Part shown: in pieces, positions 36,409 to 45,505 of the stretch
How the letters are laid out: every line of letters begins with the position of its first letter
How positions within the stretch are numbered: position 1 is the stretch's first letter
Assembly: GCA_946404215.1 (NCBI GenBank)
Contig: CAMJCT010000009.1
Span: forward strand, 1 to 54,910
Length of the DNA stretch: 54,910 bases
Reading direction: 5' to 3'
From: an uncultured Clostridium sp.
Lineage (GTDB): Bacteria; Bacillota; Clostridia; TANB77; CAG-508
Made by a program: the position numbers and the translations under genes
Notes under the pieces: generated by a model
Databases searched by the model: none
What the model was told of the DNA's origin: nothing
Seen by the model: only the letters and a program-made list of their open reading frames with translations

Positions 36409-37257
36409 CTATTTTATTTTTTCTATAACCTTATTTATGCTTTCTTGTGGGGTTGAAGCTCCAGCCATAATTCCAACCTTTGCAAATCCCTTTATATAAT
36501 TTGTATCTAACTCCTCTTCTGTTTCAATACAAATACTGTTTCTACAATCTTTAATAGCAATTTCATACAATTTTTTTGTATTTGAACTATTTTTTCCACC
36601 TATTACTATCATACAATCTACATTTTGAGACATTTCTTTTGTTTCTTTTTGTCTCAATTCTGTAGCTCTACAAATAGTATTTTTTATAACTACCTTCATA
36701 CTTGAATTTAAATTATCTAGCACTAAATTTTTAATATTCTCAAATCTTTGTAAACTATATGTTGTTTGGGCAATTAGCAGTACTTTTTGCAAATTAGATT
36801 GCTTTAAAACATCTATTGCCTTATATATATCCTCTTCTTTTTCTACTATGTAATAATTATTTCCACAGTAACTAGCCGTACCAATATTTTCGGGATGATT
36901 AATACTCCCACAAAGAAAAATATAATATCCATTTTTTGAATATTCTTCCGCTATTTCATGTATTTTTAAAACATTTGGGCAAGTATAATCTACAATTTTT
37001 AAATTATTATTTTTAGCATATTCATATATCTCTTTTGGTACACCATGAGCTCTTATTATAGTAGTTCCTTTTGAGTCACTTAACTTCTCTATAAAATTCA
37101 TGCCCTCGTCTTCCAATTCCTTGATAACTTGTCTATTATGAACAATCTCACCCAAGCAGTATACATCTTTATTATTTTTTAATTCTTCTATTGCTCCATT
37201 TACAGCCTTTTTTACCCCATAACAAAACCCTGCTGTTTTTCCAACTACAATCTCCAT
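36409..37257 (-). CDS. ispH: 4-hydroxy-3-methylbut-2-enyl diphosphate reductase IspH (LytB)
   Basis: Last enzyme of the MEP isoprenoid pathway, reducing HMBPP to IPP and DMAPP with a [4Fe-4S] cluster. Cluster Cys are in AGFCYGVKKAV, DYTCPNV and NTICRATELRQ; other motifs are LGEIVHNRQV, IIRAHGVP and GGKNSSNT with MAGASTPQE near the end. At 282 aa it lacks the S1 domain fused to it in some clostridia. Followed upstream on the same strand by ispG. Confidence 0.96.
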   Translation of the reverse strand: MEIVVGKTAGFCYGVKKAVNGAIEELKNNKDVYCLGEIVHNRQVIKELEDEGMNFIEKLSDSKGTTIIRAHGVPKEIYEYAKNNNLKIVDYTCPNVLKIHEIAEEYSKNGYYIFLCGSINHPENIGTASYCGNNYYIVEKEEDIYKAIDVLKQSNLQKVLLIAQTTYSLQRFENIKNLVLDNLNSSMKVVIKNTICRATELRQKETKEMSQNVDCMIVIGGKNSSNTKKLYEIAIKDCRNSICIETEEELDTNYIKGFAKVGIMAGASTPQESINKVIEKIK

Positions 37258-37347
37258 ATTATATTTCCTTCCATCTTTTTTTTTTAATTATCCTCAACTA
37301 TTTCAATAGCAATATACAATTAATAAGACCTTAAAAAAACATATCTT

Positions 37348-38400
37348 TTATATCATTTTTAATATTTCTTCTTTTAATACTCCTACAATTTTCTCTTGTT
37401 TAACTTTTTTTACTATCTTCCCATTTTTAAATAATAATCCCTCTTTAATTCCTCCTGCAATACCTATATCAGCCTCTCTAGCTTCTCCAGGTCCATTTAC
37501 GGCGCATCCCATAACAGCAACAGTTATATCCGAATTTATTGTTTGTAAAAAATCTTCTACCTCTTTAGCTATAGGAATTAAATCTATTTGAGTTCTTCCG
37601 CAAGTTGGACAAGATATTAAAGTCGGTGTATTTTTATATAAATTGCAATCTTTTAAAATCTCTTTAGCAACTTTTACTTCTTTTATAGGGTCATCTGATA
37701 GTGAAACCCTTATAGTATCTCCTATACCATTTCTTAACATGTATCCTAAACCTATACTAGATTTTACAGTTCCGCTAAACTCTGTTCCAGCTTCAGTAAT
37801 TCCTAGGTGTAATGGACAATCAAACTCTTTTGAAGCTTCTTCATAACTTTCAATACACAAGTCTAAATTCGAAGCCTTTAAAGAAACAGCATAATTTTTA
37901 AAATCAAGTTTTTCCAAAATTTCAATATGTTTTTTAGCACTTTCAACCATAGCTTTAGCAGTTGGCTTTCCATATTTATCTAACAAGTCTTTTTCTAAGG
38001 AACCAGCATTTACACCTATTCTTATTGGGATATTTTTCTCTTTACATTTATCAACTACCAATTTAACCCTATCTTCTGAACCTATATTTCCAGGATTAAT
38101 TCTCACCTTATCTACACCAGATTCAATAGCTTCTAACGCAATTCTATAGTCAAAATGTATATCTGCTACAATAGGTATATGAATTTTTTCTTTTATATCT
38201 CTTATAGCCTTAGCATCCTCTATGTCTAAGCATGCCACTCTTATTATCTCACAGCCAACTTTCTCCAGTTCCAAAATTTGCTTTACAGTTGCTTCTACAT
38301 CCTTAGTTTTTGTATTACACATAGACTGAATAACAACTTTATCTTGCCCCCCTATTTGAACATTTCCAACCATTATTTTTCTTGTATTTTCCCTTTTCAT
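37348..38400 (-). CDS. ispG: 4-hydroxy-3-methylbut-2-en-1-yl diphosphate synthase IspG (GcpE)
   Basis: Penultimate MEP pathway enzyme, a [4Fe-4S] protein converting MEcPP to HMBPP. The 350-aa protein shows [31 protein letters not shown], the C-terminal cluster Cys set (SCPTCGRT and [14 protein letters not shown]), and GIAGG. Together with IspH it shows the cell makes isoprenoids by the MEP route. It lies between ispH and the WalR-like regulator, all minus strand. Confidence 0.96.
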   Translation of the reverse strand: MKRENTRKIMVGNVQIGGQDKVVIQSMCNTKTKDVEATVKQILELEKVGCEIIRVACLDIEDAKAIRDIKEKIHIPIVADIHFDYRIALEAIESGVDKVRINPGNIGSEDRVKLVVDKCKEKNIPIRIGVNAGSLEKDLLDKYGKPTAKAMVESAKKHIEILEKLDFKNYAVSLKASNLDLCIESYEEASKEFDCPLHLGITEAGTEFSGTVKSSIGLGYMLRNGIGDTIRVSLSDDPIKEVKVAKEILKDCNLYKNTPTLISCPTCGRTQIDLIPIAKEVEDFLQTINSDITVAVMGCAVNGPGEAREADIGIAGGIKEGLLFKNGKIVKKVKQEKIVGVLKEEILKMI

Positions 38401-38454
38401 AACTACCTCTTTTTTTACTATTTTTAATTATTTATAAACTATGTTATTTTATAA

Positions 38455-38485
38455 AAGGCTTATTATGAAAAATCATAATAAGTCT
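38455..38485 (-). terminator. Terminator of the WalR-like regulator
   Basis: AGACTTATTATGA pairs with TCATAATAAGCCT around TTTT and is followed on the minus strand by TTTTATAAAATA. Confidence 0.65.
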
Positions 38486-38497
38486 TTATTATATATA

Positions 38498-39244
38498 TTA
38501 TTTTGAAGCTATGTAATAACCTACACCTCTTTTAGTAATTAAAATTTTTGGCATTGATGTATCATTTTCAATCTTTTCTCTTATTCTTCTAACTGTTACA
38601 TCAACAGTTCTTATATCGCCATAATACTCATATCCCCATACTTTTTCTAATAAAACCTCTCTTGTTACCACTTGCTCTGGTTGAGATGCCAAAAACTTAA
38701 GTACTTCAAATTCCCTTAATGTTAAATCTATTATATTTCCTCTAACTTTCACCTCAAATTTATCTAAATCTAATTCTAACTCTCCAACTTTTATTTTGCT
38801 TTCTTTTTTCTTTTCTTCCTCACCTTGCGATAGTTCTATTTCTTTATTGCCTGATACCGCATCCACTTTTCTTAGGTTTGCCTTAACCCTTGCAACTAAT
38901 TCTCTTACGCTAAAAGGCTTTGTAATATAATCATCTGCTCCCAATTCTAAACCTAATATCTTGTCTATTTCTCCATCTTTAGCTGTTAACATTAAAATAG
39001 GAACATTTAAAGAATTTTTTATTCTTTTGCATACAGATAAACCATCTAATTTAGGAAGCATAATATCTAATAAAATTAGATCCGGTTTTTTTTCTAGTGC
39101 AACATTTACTGCAGTTATACCATCACTCGCCTCAATCGTTTTATATCCTTCCTTATGTAAATTATATACTAAAATATCTACTATTGGCTGTTCATCATCA
39201 ACAATTAATATTGTTTTAGCGTCTTTATAAAATTCTTCTTCCAC
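38498..39244 (-). CDS. WalR (YycF)-like response regulator
   Basis: A 248-aa OmpR-family regulator. The receiver has acidic residues in IVDDEQP, the phospho-acceptor Asp60 (LILLDIMLPKLDG), Thr87 and Lys109 (YITKPFS). A longer-than-usual charged linker precedes the winged helix, which carries the recognition-helix region TVDVTVRRIREKIE and ends TKRGVGYYI. The YEYYGDIRTVDVTVRR segment strongly resembles WalR, the essential regulator of wall metabolism. No kinase is adjacent; the WalK-like kinase at 18972 is the likely partner. The gene is single, with its own terminator. Confidence 0.85.
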   Translation of the reverse strand: MEEEFYKDAKTILIVDDEQPIVDILVYNLHKEGYKTIEASDGITAVNVALEKKPDLILLDIMLPKLDGLSVCKRIKNSLNVPILMLTAKDGEIDKILGLELGADDYITKPFSVRELVARVKANLRKVDAVSGNKEIELSQGEEEKKKESKIKVGELELDLDKFEVKVRGNIIDLTLREFEVLKFLASQPEQVVTREVLLEKVWGYEYYGDIRTVDVTVRRIREKIENDTSMPKILITKRGVGYYIASK

Positions 39245-39320
39245 AAAAATTCCGCCTTTCTAATTAGCATTATCTATCTATATTATTTATATCACAATTA
39301 TATTTTTTATACAAGTTTTT

Positions 39321-41058
39321 TTATAAATTTATATGCACATCTTTTAATTGTTGTTCTGTAACTTGAGAAGGTGCTCTCATAAGTAAATCTCTTGCTTTTT
39401 TATTTTTTGGAAACGCTATAATTTCTCTAATATTTTGAGAATTAGCAATTAGCATTACCATTCTATCTACCCCAGGCGCAGCACCAGCATGTGGTGGAGT
39501 TCCATATTGAAATGCATTATATAATGCTCCAAACCTATTTTTTACATCTTCTTCTGAATATCCAGCAATTTCAAATGCTTTTACCATTATTTGTGGATTA
39601 TGGTTTCTTACAGCACCAGATGCCATTTCATATCCATTACATACTAAATCATATTGATATGCAAGTATTTCTAATGGTTTTTTAGTTTCTAATGCTTCTA
39701 ATCCACCTTGTGGCATAGAAAATGGATTATGACTAAAATCTATTGTTCCTTCATCAGACATTTCATACATTGGAAAATCTACAATAAAACAGAATTTATA
39801 AACTTCCTTTTCTAAAATATCTAATCTTTTTCCCAACTCTATTCTAATAAGTCCAGCAATTTTTTGTGCCTTTTCAAATTCGTCTGCTATAAAGAATAAT
39901 GCTGAATTATCTTGAACATTAAAATCACTTTTTAATTTTTCCTTTATATCTTCTGTTATAAATTTAGCTATTCCTCCAGATATGCTTCCATCTTGTTCAA
40001 ACTTTGTCCAAGCAAGTCCTTTAGCTCCTACTTCATCAGATGTTGCAAATTCTCCCATTTTATCAAAGAATTTTCTTCCTTGCTCTGCTCCATTTGGTAC
40101 AACTATTACTTTTACTGTTTTATCTTTAAATGCATTAAAATCTGAATCTTTAAATACATCTGTTACATCTTGTATTACTAATGGATTTCTTAAATCAGGT
40201 TTATCTATTCCGTATTTCTCCATAGCTTCCCTATATGGTATTCGTATAAATGGACCCTCATCTACTTTCCATTTTGTGAATTTTTTGAATGTATATGGTA
40301 CTACCTCTTCAATTACATTAAATACATCTTCTTGAGTTGCAAAGCTCATTTCAAAATCCAATTGATAAAATTCTCCAGGTGCTCTATCTGCTCTTGGATC
40401 TTCATCTCTAAAACATGGCGCTATTTGATAGTATTTATTAAACCCAGATACCATAAGCAATTGTTTAAATTGTTGTGGAGCTTGTGGAAGCGCATAAAAC
40501 TCTCCAGGGTTCAATCTACTTGGTACCAAATAATCTCTTGCACCTTCAGGTGAAGAATTTGCTAAAATTGGTGTCTGTATCTCCGTAAATTCTAATTCAT
40601 CCATTTTATCTCTTAATGCTTTTAAGATTTTAGAACGAAGCAAAATATTGTTATGCAATTTTTCATTTCTTAAATCTAGAAAACGATATTCTAATCTTAA
40701 ATCTTCTCTTACCTCTTGCTGTGTATTTATTTCAAATGGAAGAACATTTTTGCATTTCCCAAGTGTCTCTATTTTGCTTGCAACAACTTCTATATCTCCA
40801 GTTGATATCTTACTATTTTTACTCGCCCTTTCCACAATCTTTCCGTAAAATGTGGATACAACTTTCTGTAGTAATCTCTTTAGCCTTGTTTTGCAATTGT
40901 TCATCATTTACAACTATTTGTGTAATTCCAAATTCATCTCTTAAATCTATAAAAATCATTCCACCTAAATTTCTTATTTTTTGTACCCATCCTGCAAGCT
41001 CTACTTCTTCACCTACATTTTGAGCTGTTAATTCTCCACATGTTTTTGTTCTATACAT
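39321..41058 (-). CDS. aspS: Aspartyl-tRNA synthetase, read through one +1 shift
   Basis: Class II synthetase charging tRNA-Asp (possibly also tRNA-Asn). The N-terminal OB fold ([20 protein letters not shown]) is in frame 1 from the ATG at 41058; after the CGG at codon 72 (40845) the rest is in the +1 frame. Skipping the C gives [19 protein letters not shown], which fits the family pattern E-x-C-I-x-V-x-G-x-V. Core motifs are intact: [44 protein letters not shown] and [11 protein letters not shown]. Total 578 aa, normal length. Without the shift translation ends after 79 aa. As an essential single-copy gene it must be read through. Confidence 0.9.
40843..40845 (-). other. Recoding site: in-frame CGG, +1 shift to GGA (aspS)
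   Basis: In frame the mRNA reads ATT TTA CGG AAA. Dropping the C gives ATT TTA GGA AAG ATT GTG and joins the OB-fold strands. Codon 72. An alternative repair by removing an A earlier fits the family motif less well. Confidence 0.85.
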
Positions 41059-41144
41059 ATTTATTCCTCCGTTTTATTTAACTTTATCAATATTACCACA
41101 AATTTGCCATTTTTTCAATCATTTTTTATCTTTTTAACATATAC

Positions 41145-41173
41145 TTGCAGTTTTTATTTATTAATGTTATCAT
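41145..41173 (+). promoter_or_regulatory. Promoter of the HD-GYP gene
   Basis: A TATCAT -10 at 41168-41173 with TGT extended -10 and a weak TTGCAG -35 17 bp upstream; start point near 41180 leaves only about 15 nt to the start codon, holding the AGAGGTGA site. Confidence 0.55.
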
Positions 41174-41195
41174 TATTCTTATAGAGGTGATTACA

Positions 41196-42143
41196 ATGGC
41201 AAAACAAGAACTTGACTTTTATGACAAAACAAATTTAAAATCTTACAATTTAAATGAAATTATGAGATATCAATTAAGTATGCTAGATAGACTAGACGTT
41301 TTTACAAGAAAACATTGCGAAAATGTCGCATCTTTAACATGTAGAATTTGTGAATATTTACACTGTAACAAAGGTTTTACTGAATATTGTACAATTTGTG
41401 CTTATCTTCATGATATAGGCAAACTTTTTATTCCTCCAGAAATTCTTCAGAAACCTGGAAAACTTACTGAGGAAGAATATGAAATAATGAAAACACATAC
41501 AACTCTTGGATACGAAATGTGTATAAAAGATGAACAACTAAGATTTTATGCTGCAGGTCCAATATACCATCATGAAGCTTTAAATGGTACTGGATATCCA
41601 AAAGGTCTCACAAAAAAAGACATTCCTTATGAAGGACAAATAATACGTGTAGCTGATGAATATGACGCAATAGTCAGTAAAAGGCAATACAAATCTCACA
41701 TAGGAATTTCTGATACATTAAAAATAATAATAGAAAATACCAAGCCTGATAAAAATATAAATAAATCAGATGCATTACACGTCATTGCTGAAGATACAAA
41801 GCTTGGAAAAAACAATCCAATAATAGTAAAAACTCTATTTAAGGTTGTAATAGATGATATTGAATACGAAATAACTCGCACTTTAGATTATACAAACGAA
41901 CTAAAACAAGAATTAAAAAGGTTAAAAGAAATTCAAAAATATAAAGAAAAAATGGACAAAGCAAAAAACGAAAAAAGCAAAAATTATTATATGGAAGGCA
42001 TACAAGTTCTATTAAAAGAAAAAGAAACAATTGATAATTTCTATACAATTTATGAAGAATATGAAAAAGCATATGAAAATCATAAAAAAAATATAATCAC
42101 TTTATATGATGAAATTAAAAAAATTAAAAAATTAAAAATCTAA
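41196..42143 (+). CDS. HD-GYP-domain protein (probable c-di-GMP phosphodiesterase)
   Basis: A 315-aa cytoplasmic protein. The HD-GYP domain is at residues about 20-165 (HCENVASLTCRICEY, YLHDIGKLFIPPEIL, YHHEALNGTGYPKGL, RVADEYDAIVSKRQY), with the HD pair and a GTGYP motif in place of the canonical GYP box. The last 100 residues form charged coiled coil. No receiver or membrane sensor is attached. The start is the ATG at 41196, 5 nt behind AGAGGTGA; an earlier ATG at 41145 would lie upstream of the promoter -10 and give a hydrophobic extension, so it is rejected. HD-GYP proteins typically hydrolyse cyclic di-GMP. Confidence 0.85.
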   Translation: MAKQELDFYDKTNLKSYNLNEIMRYQLSMLDRLDVFTRKHCENVASLTCRICEYLHCNKGFTEYCTICAYLHDIGKLFIPPEILQKPGKLTEEEYEIMKTHTTLGYEMCIKDEQLRFYAAGPIYHHEALNGTGYPKGLTKKDIPYEGQIIRVADEYDAIVSKRQYKSHIGISDTLKIIIENTKPDKNINKSDALHVIAEDTKLGKNNPIIVKTLFKVVIDDIEYEITRTLDYTNELKQELKRLKEIQKYKEKMDKAKNEKSKNYYMEGIQVLLKEKETIDNFYTIYEEYEKAYENHKKNIITLYDEIKKIKKLKI

Positions 42144-42176
42144 TTGTTGCTATCGCAACAATTAGATTTTTTATTC
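42138..42176. terminator. Bidirectional terminator between HD-GYP gene and mazF
   Basis: CTAATTGTTGC pairs with GCAACAATTAG around a TATC loop, followed by ATTTTTT on the plus strand. It overlaps the HD-GYP stop codon and sits next to the convergent mazF stop. Confidence 0.85.
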
Positions 42177-42521
42177 TCCGAGTCCAAAACTAACCCCTAA
42201 AGCATTATTAACTCTATCTATTATTTGTTCATCATCTATATGTCCAATTTTCTCTTTTAATCTGCTCTTATCTATTGTTCTAATTTGTTCAGCCAATACC
42301 ACAGAATTACTTTTTAATCCACTAGAATTCGAATCTATTTCTATATGAGTTGGTAAATTAGTTTTTCCTGTTTGAGAAGTTATAGCTGCTGCAATTACAG
42401 TTGGACTGTATTTATTCCCTAAATCATTTTGTATTATTAATACAGGTCTAATACCTCCTTGCTCTGAGCCTACAACTGGACTCAAGTCTGCATAAAACAT
42501 ATCTCCTCTTCTTACTTGCAT
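42171..42521 (-). CDS. MazF/EndoA-type mRNA interferase
   Basis: A 116-aa protein matching the PemK/MazF family and the length of B. subtilis Endo[39 protein letters not shown] and the conserved ALGVSFGL end are visible. These toxins cut ACA-, UACAU- or similar sites in mRNA. The ATG at 42521 has GGAG 8 nt upstream; an upstream ATG lacks a Shine-Dalgarno. Usually a mazE-like antitoxin gene lies just ahead; here the preceding gene is the GerS-like protein, so no cognate antitoxin was found nearby. Confidence 0.9.
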   Translation of the reverse strand: MQVRRGDMFYADLSPVVGSEQGGIRPVLIIQNDLGNKYSPTVIAAAITSQTGKTNLPTHIEIDSNSSGLKSNSVVLAEQIRTIDKSRLKEKIGHIDDEQIIDRVNNALGVSFGLGE

Positions 42522-42596
42522 ATTCTTCACTCCAATATTAGTATATTGCCAAGTATATTTCATGCTATTTAAATATTAGCCTTAGTAAACATAGGT

Positions 42597-43310
42597 TTAA
42601 ATATGTGATATATTCTTATAAACATCAAATGCCAAGATATCACTCTTACTTAAACTATTTATATTTACCTCATTATATAATATGTAAATTTCATTTTTTT
42701 TGCTATTATCTCTTATTTCCATTTTTACAGGTAGTGCAGCATTTTTATCAATATATAAAATTTTGTCTATATTAGATGTTTTTGTTTTCATTATAACCTG
42801 ATTATCTTTTTCCATATATACCGACTGTCCATTTTTTTTATAATCATCTATAAAACAATTTAAATCCATATCATTTTTAGAAATATATTCGTAATTATTG
42901 TATATAGAGCTTAAACTTAAATTTGTGTTTTGAATTTTTAACTCATTTCCTCTTTTTTCTATCTTTACACCAGCTATACTAGACGGTTCTAAAACTTCAT
43001 GAATAGTAATATCAGGTTCAATATATTGCTGCTTTATTATATATTTATTAGTATTTTTATTTGTATTTATAGTTACTTCCACTTTTGCTTCATAAGAACT
43101 AATATTTAAAATATAATTTACAATTTCTTGACTAGTACTATTATTACCAATTTTAGATTTTTTAGCCCTATTATTGTTGAAAAAAATTAAAAATATAGTT
43201 ATTCCAAAAATAATTAAGCAAATTAAAAATAAAACTATACTTTTTTTATCTTTTGATTTACTCTTATTTGAAGCTTTTAAACTTTTATAATACTTTATTT
43301 TATTGTTCAA
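42597..43310 (-). CDS. GerS-like membrane-anchored protein
   Basis: A 237-aa protein: basic N-terminus, membrane helix about 26-44, then an extracytoplasmic LolA-like beta domain with repetitive strands (SSYEAKVEVTINTNKNTNK, KIEKRGNELKIQNTN). The pattern resembles GerS and related outer-coat/germination lipoproteins of clostridia, which in C. difficile control cortex modification, though no lipobox is visible here. It lies after dusB behind a terminator and ahead of the mazF-like gene. The GerS family call is moderate. Confidence 0.55.
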   Translation of the reverse strand: MNNKIKYYKSLKASNKSKSKDKKSIVLFLICLIIFGITIFLIFFNNNRAKKSKIGNNSTSQEIVNYILNISSYEAKVEVTINTNKNTNKYIIKQQYIEPDITIHEVLEPSSIAGVKIEKRGNELKIQNTNLSLSSIYNNYEYISKNDMDLNCFIDDYKKNGQSVYMEKDNQVIMKTKTSNIDKILYIDKNAALPVKMEIRDNSKKNEIYILYNEVNINSLSKSDILAFDVYKNISHI

Positions 43311-43321
43311 AAAAATCCCCC

Positions 43322-43358
43322 CAAAAAAATAGTAATAGATTAGCTATCCATTACCATT
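43322..43358 (-). terminator. Terminator after dusB
   Basis: GTAATGGATAG pairs with ATCTATTAC and is followed by ATTTTTTT on the minus strand, directly after dusB. Confidence 0.75.
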
Positions 43359-43363
43359 TTATT

Positions 43364-44335
43364 TTAAAGAGACTTAAAGTATTCATCTATAACAATAAAT
43401 AATTCCTTAGGATCTTCTATATTATTTATACAGTTTCTAAACACACTTGAATTTTTCATGTTTTTTGTATACCAAGCAATGTGCTTTCTTAATTCTTTAA
43501 CAGCTATATCTCCTTTTTCCTTTAAAGCTAAATTTATATGTTGCTTCATAACCTCAAGTTTTTCTTTATCTGTTGGCTTTTCAAGTTTTTCTCCTGTTTC
43601 TAAGTAATATTTTATTTCTCTAAAAATCCAAGGATTTCCTAAACTTCCCCTTCCTATCATAATTCCATCTACATTTGTTTTTTCAAACATTTCTTTAGCA
43701 GTTTCTTCATCTATAATATCCCCATTACCTATTACAGGAATATTAACACTATCCTTTACATCTTTTATAATGCTCCAATCTGCTTTACCAGAATAAAACT
43801 CACTTCTCGTTCTTCCATGAATAGTTATTGCAGATATTCCACAATCTTCAGCTATTTTTGCTATTTCCTTTGCAACAATATGGTCATTGTCCCAACCTTT
43901 TCTTATTTTTAACGTGACTGGAACTTTAGAATTTTTAACAACAGCTTGTATTACTTTTTTTGCTTGTACTAAATCAAGTAGCATTTTACTTCCATCTCCA
44001 TTTTTTACAACTTTTGGAGCTGGACATCCCATATTTATATCTATTATATCAGCAAAATCACTAACATATTTTGCACTATATGCCATAGACTCTTCATCAC
44101 TACCAAAAATTTGAAAACTAATTGGTCTCTTTTCCCCTTCAGTATTTAGTAATCTTTTTGTTTTATTATCATTATAAAATATAGCCCTTGAACTAGCCAT
44201 TTCTGTACAAACCATTCCTGGTTCAAAATTCTTACAAATAACTCTAAAAGGCTGGTTTGTTATACCAGCCATTGGAGCCAATATTAAATTATTTTCTAAC
44301 TCAACATTTCCAATTTTTAATTTTTTTAAGTACAT
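43364..44335 (-). CDS. dusB: tRNA-dihydrouridine synthase DusB
   Basis: Reduces uridines in the D-loop of tRNA using FMN and NADPH. The 323-aa protein shows APMAGITNQPFRV, QIFGSDEESM, DINMGCPAPKVVKNGDGSK (with the catalytic Cys), ITIHGRTRSEFYSG, GNGDIIDEETA and DGIMIGRGSLGNPWIF. A TIM-barrel followed by the helical RNA-binding domain. It follows rodA by 12 nt. Confidence 0.95.
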   Translation of the reverse strand: MYLKKLKIGNVELENNLILAPMAGITNQPFRVICKNFEPGMVCTEMASSRAIFYNDNKTKRLLNTEGEKRPISFQIFGSDEESMAYSAKYVSDFADIIDINMGCPAPKVVKNGDGSKMLLDLVQAKKVIQAVVKNSKVPVTLKIRKGWDNDHIVAKEIAKIAEDCGISAITIHGRTRSEFYSGKADWSIIKDVKDSVNIPVIGNGDIIDEETAKEMFEKTNVDGIMIGRGSLGNPWIFREIKYYLETGEKLEKPTDKEKLEVMKQHINLALKEKGDIAVKELRKHIAWYTKNMKNSSVFRNCINNIEDPKELFIVIDEYFKSL

Positions 44336-44347
44336 TTAAAACCTCTA

Positions 44348-45454
44348 TTACCTAATAAATATAGCTTTTTGTCTTTTACTACTTATATTTAATAGTAAAC
44401 CTATACACATAAAATTAGTAATTAACGAGCTCCCTCCATAACTTATAAATGGCAAAGGAACACCAGTAATTGGCAATAATCCCATAACCATTCCTATATT
44501 TTCTACCATATGAAATAAAAATACTCCTGAAATTCCTGCAGCAATTAATGTACCCGCATCATCCTTAGCTGTCTTAGCAACATATATGCACTTTGTAACC
44601 AAAAATACATATAATATAACTATTGTACCTGCAACAACAAATCCCATTTCCTCACTTATTACAGAAAAAATAAAATCAGTTGTTTTTGGATATAAAAATC
44701 CCATTTGTGTTTGGTTACCCTTTAATATTCCCATTCCAGTTAATCCACCAGAACCAATTGCCAACTTAGATTGTATAATATTATATCCAGCTCCTCTAGG
44801 ATCTGACTCTGGGTTTAAAAATATATCAATTCTTTTCTTTGCATGTTCTGGTAAAACAAATTGATACAACAAAGGTATAAGTATCGCTACTAGAGCAATT
44901 GATATAAAAATATATTTTTTATCTATTCCAGCTGATATTAGCATTAAAGTAGTAGCCATTATAAAAGTCATAGCTGTACCATAATCTGGTTGTTTTACTA
45001 TTAATAGTATAGGTACTAAAACAATTGATAATAAAATAAGAAGTTTTAATGGTTTATTTATCTCTCTTTTACCTTTTTGCTGTACTTTAATAATACTACT
45101 TGTCAAAAATAAAATTACAAATACTTTTGCAAACTCTCCAGGCTGAAAAGAAAAAAAACCAATATTAAACCAACTTGTTGCACCATTTACAGATGGTGTA
45201 AATAAAACAGCTATTAATAACACTATAAAAATCCCATATAAAAACGGTGATATCTTAATAAAAAAATCATAATCAATTAAAGTAACAATTACCATACTTA
45301 TAATGCTTATTACCAACCATATACACTGTTTATTAAACTCATCGTATTCTGCCTCTTGTGTTGCAGAAAATAATGCAATTAACCCTATCGTAGAAAGGAT
45401 AATTGCAACTATAATTATACTCCATTCAACATTTTTTAATTCTCTTTTTCGCAT
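44348..45454 (-). CDS. rodA: SEDS peptidoglycan polymerase RodA
   Basis: Elongation-specific SEDS polymerase. The 368-aa protein has about ten membrane helices, KQPDYGTAMTFI with the catalytic Asp, the FLNPESDPRGAGYNIIQSKLAIGSGG loop, SEEMGFV and PLPFISYGGSS-type motif (VPLPFISYGGSSL). It is a paralogue of the dcw FtsW but contains no frameshift, and its TAT GGA codons at the SYGG motif serve as the unshifted comparison. It is co-located with minDE and dusB. Confidence 0.92.
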   Translation of the reverse strand: MRKRELKNVEWSIIIVAIILSTIGLIALFSATQEAEYDEFNKQCIWLVISIISMVIVTLIDYDFFIKISPFLYGIFIVLLIAVLFTPSVNGATSWFNIGFFSFQPGEFAKVFVILFLTSSIIKVQQKGKREINKPLKLLILLSIVLVPILLIVKQPDYGTAMTFIMATTLMLISAGIDKKYIFISIALVAILIPLLYQFVLPEHAKKRIDIFLNPESDPRGAGYNIIQSKLAIGSGGLTGMGILKGNQTQMGFLYPKTTDFIFSVISEEMGFVVAGTIVILYVFLVTKCIYVAKTAKDDAGTLIAAGISGVFLFHMVENIGMVMGLLPITGVPLPFISYGGSSLITNFMCIGLLLNISSKRQKAIFIR

Positions 45455-45505
45455 TAAACCACTCTTTTTCTTTTACTATTTTGATTTAATTGTATCATTG
45501 GTTAT

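Noticed and set aside
40843..40890. aspS frameshift as an extra A in the GAAAGTTG stretch
   Set aside because: Removing an A gives TEVVSTFYG, which keeps the spacing but fits the family less well than ESCIHILG, obtained by skipping the C of CGG. The latter matches the E-x-C-I-x-V-x-G pattern of other AspRS.
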